NCBI GenBank assembly: GCA_002712565.1
Contig: PAUA01000006.1
Location: forward strand, 1 to 6,937
DNA from: Gemmatimonadota bacterium
Lineage (GTDB): Bacteria; Gemmatimonadota; Gemmatimonadetes; Longimicrobiales; UBA6960
Reading direction: 5' to 3'
DNA length: 6,937 bases
Shown piece by piece: positions 6,225 to 6,937 of the stretch. The stretch's first letter is position 1; every line of letters begins with the position of its first letter. A program made the translations under genes and the position numbers. A model generated the notes under the pieces. That model ran no database searches. It was not told the origin of the DNA and saw only the letters and a list, made by a program, of their open reading frames with translations.

Positions 6225-6937
6225 ACGGAATACGGCTAACAATCGTACTTCGACGCTTCGACGCGGGGGCACGTCTTGCGGAACATTAGGGTCATCGAAC
6301 GACGTGTGAGGACACGCTTGAGCATAGCCATCACGGGTATCGAGTTGTTTAATGAAGAGAACCTCGTCTGTCCGCATCCGATCGAAATACCACAGCTCGT
6401 GCCTTGGATTAAACAGAGGCATCGACGATTTATTTGAAGCGTTGTTGCCCGTGTAGTAGTAGTCGACGATGTCGTTTTCGGCAATGGTCGTCACATCAAT
6501 GACCGCGAGTGGATTGTTCCGTGCCTCATTGTCAAAAGGCTGCCACGAGTTGTACCAAGCAAAATCCGCCGTTTCATAGTCGGCTGGATCCAGATGGCGC
6601 GATTCAAGAGTCTTAAGGGAGGCAGAACGCGGATCTTTTAGACTGTAATCGCAATGGAGAAATCGGGCGTACGCGCTATTGAAATTGGATTTGTCCTCTG
6701 TCCGAACCACATGGTGGGTGATAAACACCTCATCGGCACCACTAACTTCGCGTGTTAATCGCTCGATTTCGGCGTAGTACAACGACTTTACTGAATCCTC
6801 GTCGCCAAAGTTCGGAACTGCCGATACGTGATCGACTAGCGTAAAGCCGTTTACATCGAGACTTAATTCATCGCGCTTAGCGCGCGCATCGCGTATGAAC
6901 ACATTGTGCTTGCGGGTATTTGCGCGTCTAGACTCAC
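6222..6937 (-). CDS. CmcJ/NvfI-family oxygenase, 5' partial
   Basis: The frame is open from the right edge: 11 further codons precede the GTG at 6902 with no stop, and RKHNVFIRDAR reads as continuous family sequence. That GTG is therefore probably an internal valine and the true start lies outside. Numbering from it, the protein shows FLHCDYSL (H83-x-D85), YNSWQPF, NNPLAVIDVTTIAENDIV, LWYFDRMRTDEVLFIKQLD, PHTSFDDPNVP (H199) and a terminal RRSVEVRLLAVFR. This pattern belongs to the CmcJ, NvfI, AsaB and GA4-desaturase group, whose members include Fe(II)/2-oxoglutarate enzymes; CmcJ takes part in cephamycin 7-alpha-methoxylation. H83, D85 and H199 are the likely iron ligands and an arginine in RRSVEVR the likely co-substrate ligand. 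The substrate is unknown. The visible 238 codons suggest 30-50 residues are missing. It precedes the DMFase-like gene on the same strand with 149 bp between them. Confidence 0.88.
   Translation of the reverse strand, partial: ESRRANTRKHNVFIRDARAKRDELSLDVNGFTLVDHVSAVPNFGDEDSVKSLYYAEIERLTREVSGADEVFITHHVVRTEDKSNFNSAYARFLHCDYSLKDPRSASLKTLESRHLDPADYETADFAWYNSWQPFDNEARNNPLAVIDVTTIAENDIVDYYYTGNNASNKSSMPLFNPRHELWYFDRMRTDEVLFIKQLDTRDGYAQACPHTSFDDPNVPQDVPPRRSVEVRLLAVFR

Overview
The window carries six protein-coding genes and no RNA gene, insertion sequence, CRISPR array or integrase that I can see. All six products are families of free-living bacteria: an acyl-CoA-type phosphotransferase, an amidohydrolase, a GNAT acetyltransferase, a PhyH-type oxygenase, a DMFase-like protein and a CmcJ/NvfI oxygenase. 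Base composition is moderate and coding density is high. This fits a metabolically versatile Pseudomonadota (or possibly Actinomycetota) lineage of marine or soil type. That placement is inference; no marker gene is present.

Layout, left to right. (1) Positions 1-1271, plus: C-terminal part of an ACAD10/11-type (LvaA-like) phosphotransferase fused to a DUF6285 (LvaB-like) domain; its 5' end lies outside the window. (2) 1324-2568, minus: an Amidohydro_2 metal-dependent hydrolase, convergent with gene 1. (3) 2715-3233, minus: a YhbS-like GNAT acetyltransferase, 146 bp upstream of gene 2 on the same strand. (4) 3478-4461, plus: a phytanoyl-CoA dioxygenase-family Fe(II) enzyme, divergent from gene 3, with an HxE metal motif and an apparent insertion. 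(5) 4609-6072, minus: a short relative of the N,N-dimethylformamidase large subunit, convergent with gene 4. (6) 6222-6937, minus: a CmcJ/NvfI-family oxygenase, open to the right edge. A perfect 13-bp inverted repeat lies over its stop codon, and a possible promoter with a dyad lies between genes 6 and 5. All gene-free stretches are shorter than 300 bp.

The genes alternate strands, so this is not one operon. The theme is oxidative and hydrolytic small-molecule metabolism: two unrelated candidate non-heme iron oxygenases (genes 4 and 6), two hydrolase-like proteins (genes 2 and 5) and a kinase implicated by homology in 4-hydroxyacyl-CoA breakdown (gene 1). The most notable items are the natural LvaA-LvaB-like fusion and the compact DMFase-like protein with no partner subunit beside it. 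I do not see a defence system, a biosynthetic assembly line or a clearly new multi-gene system.
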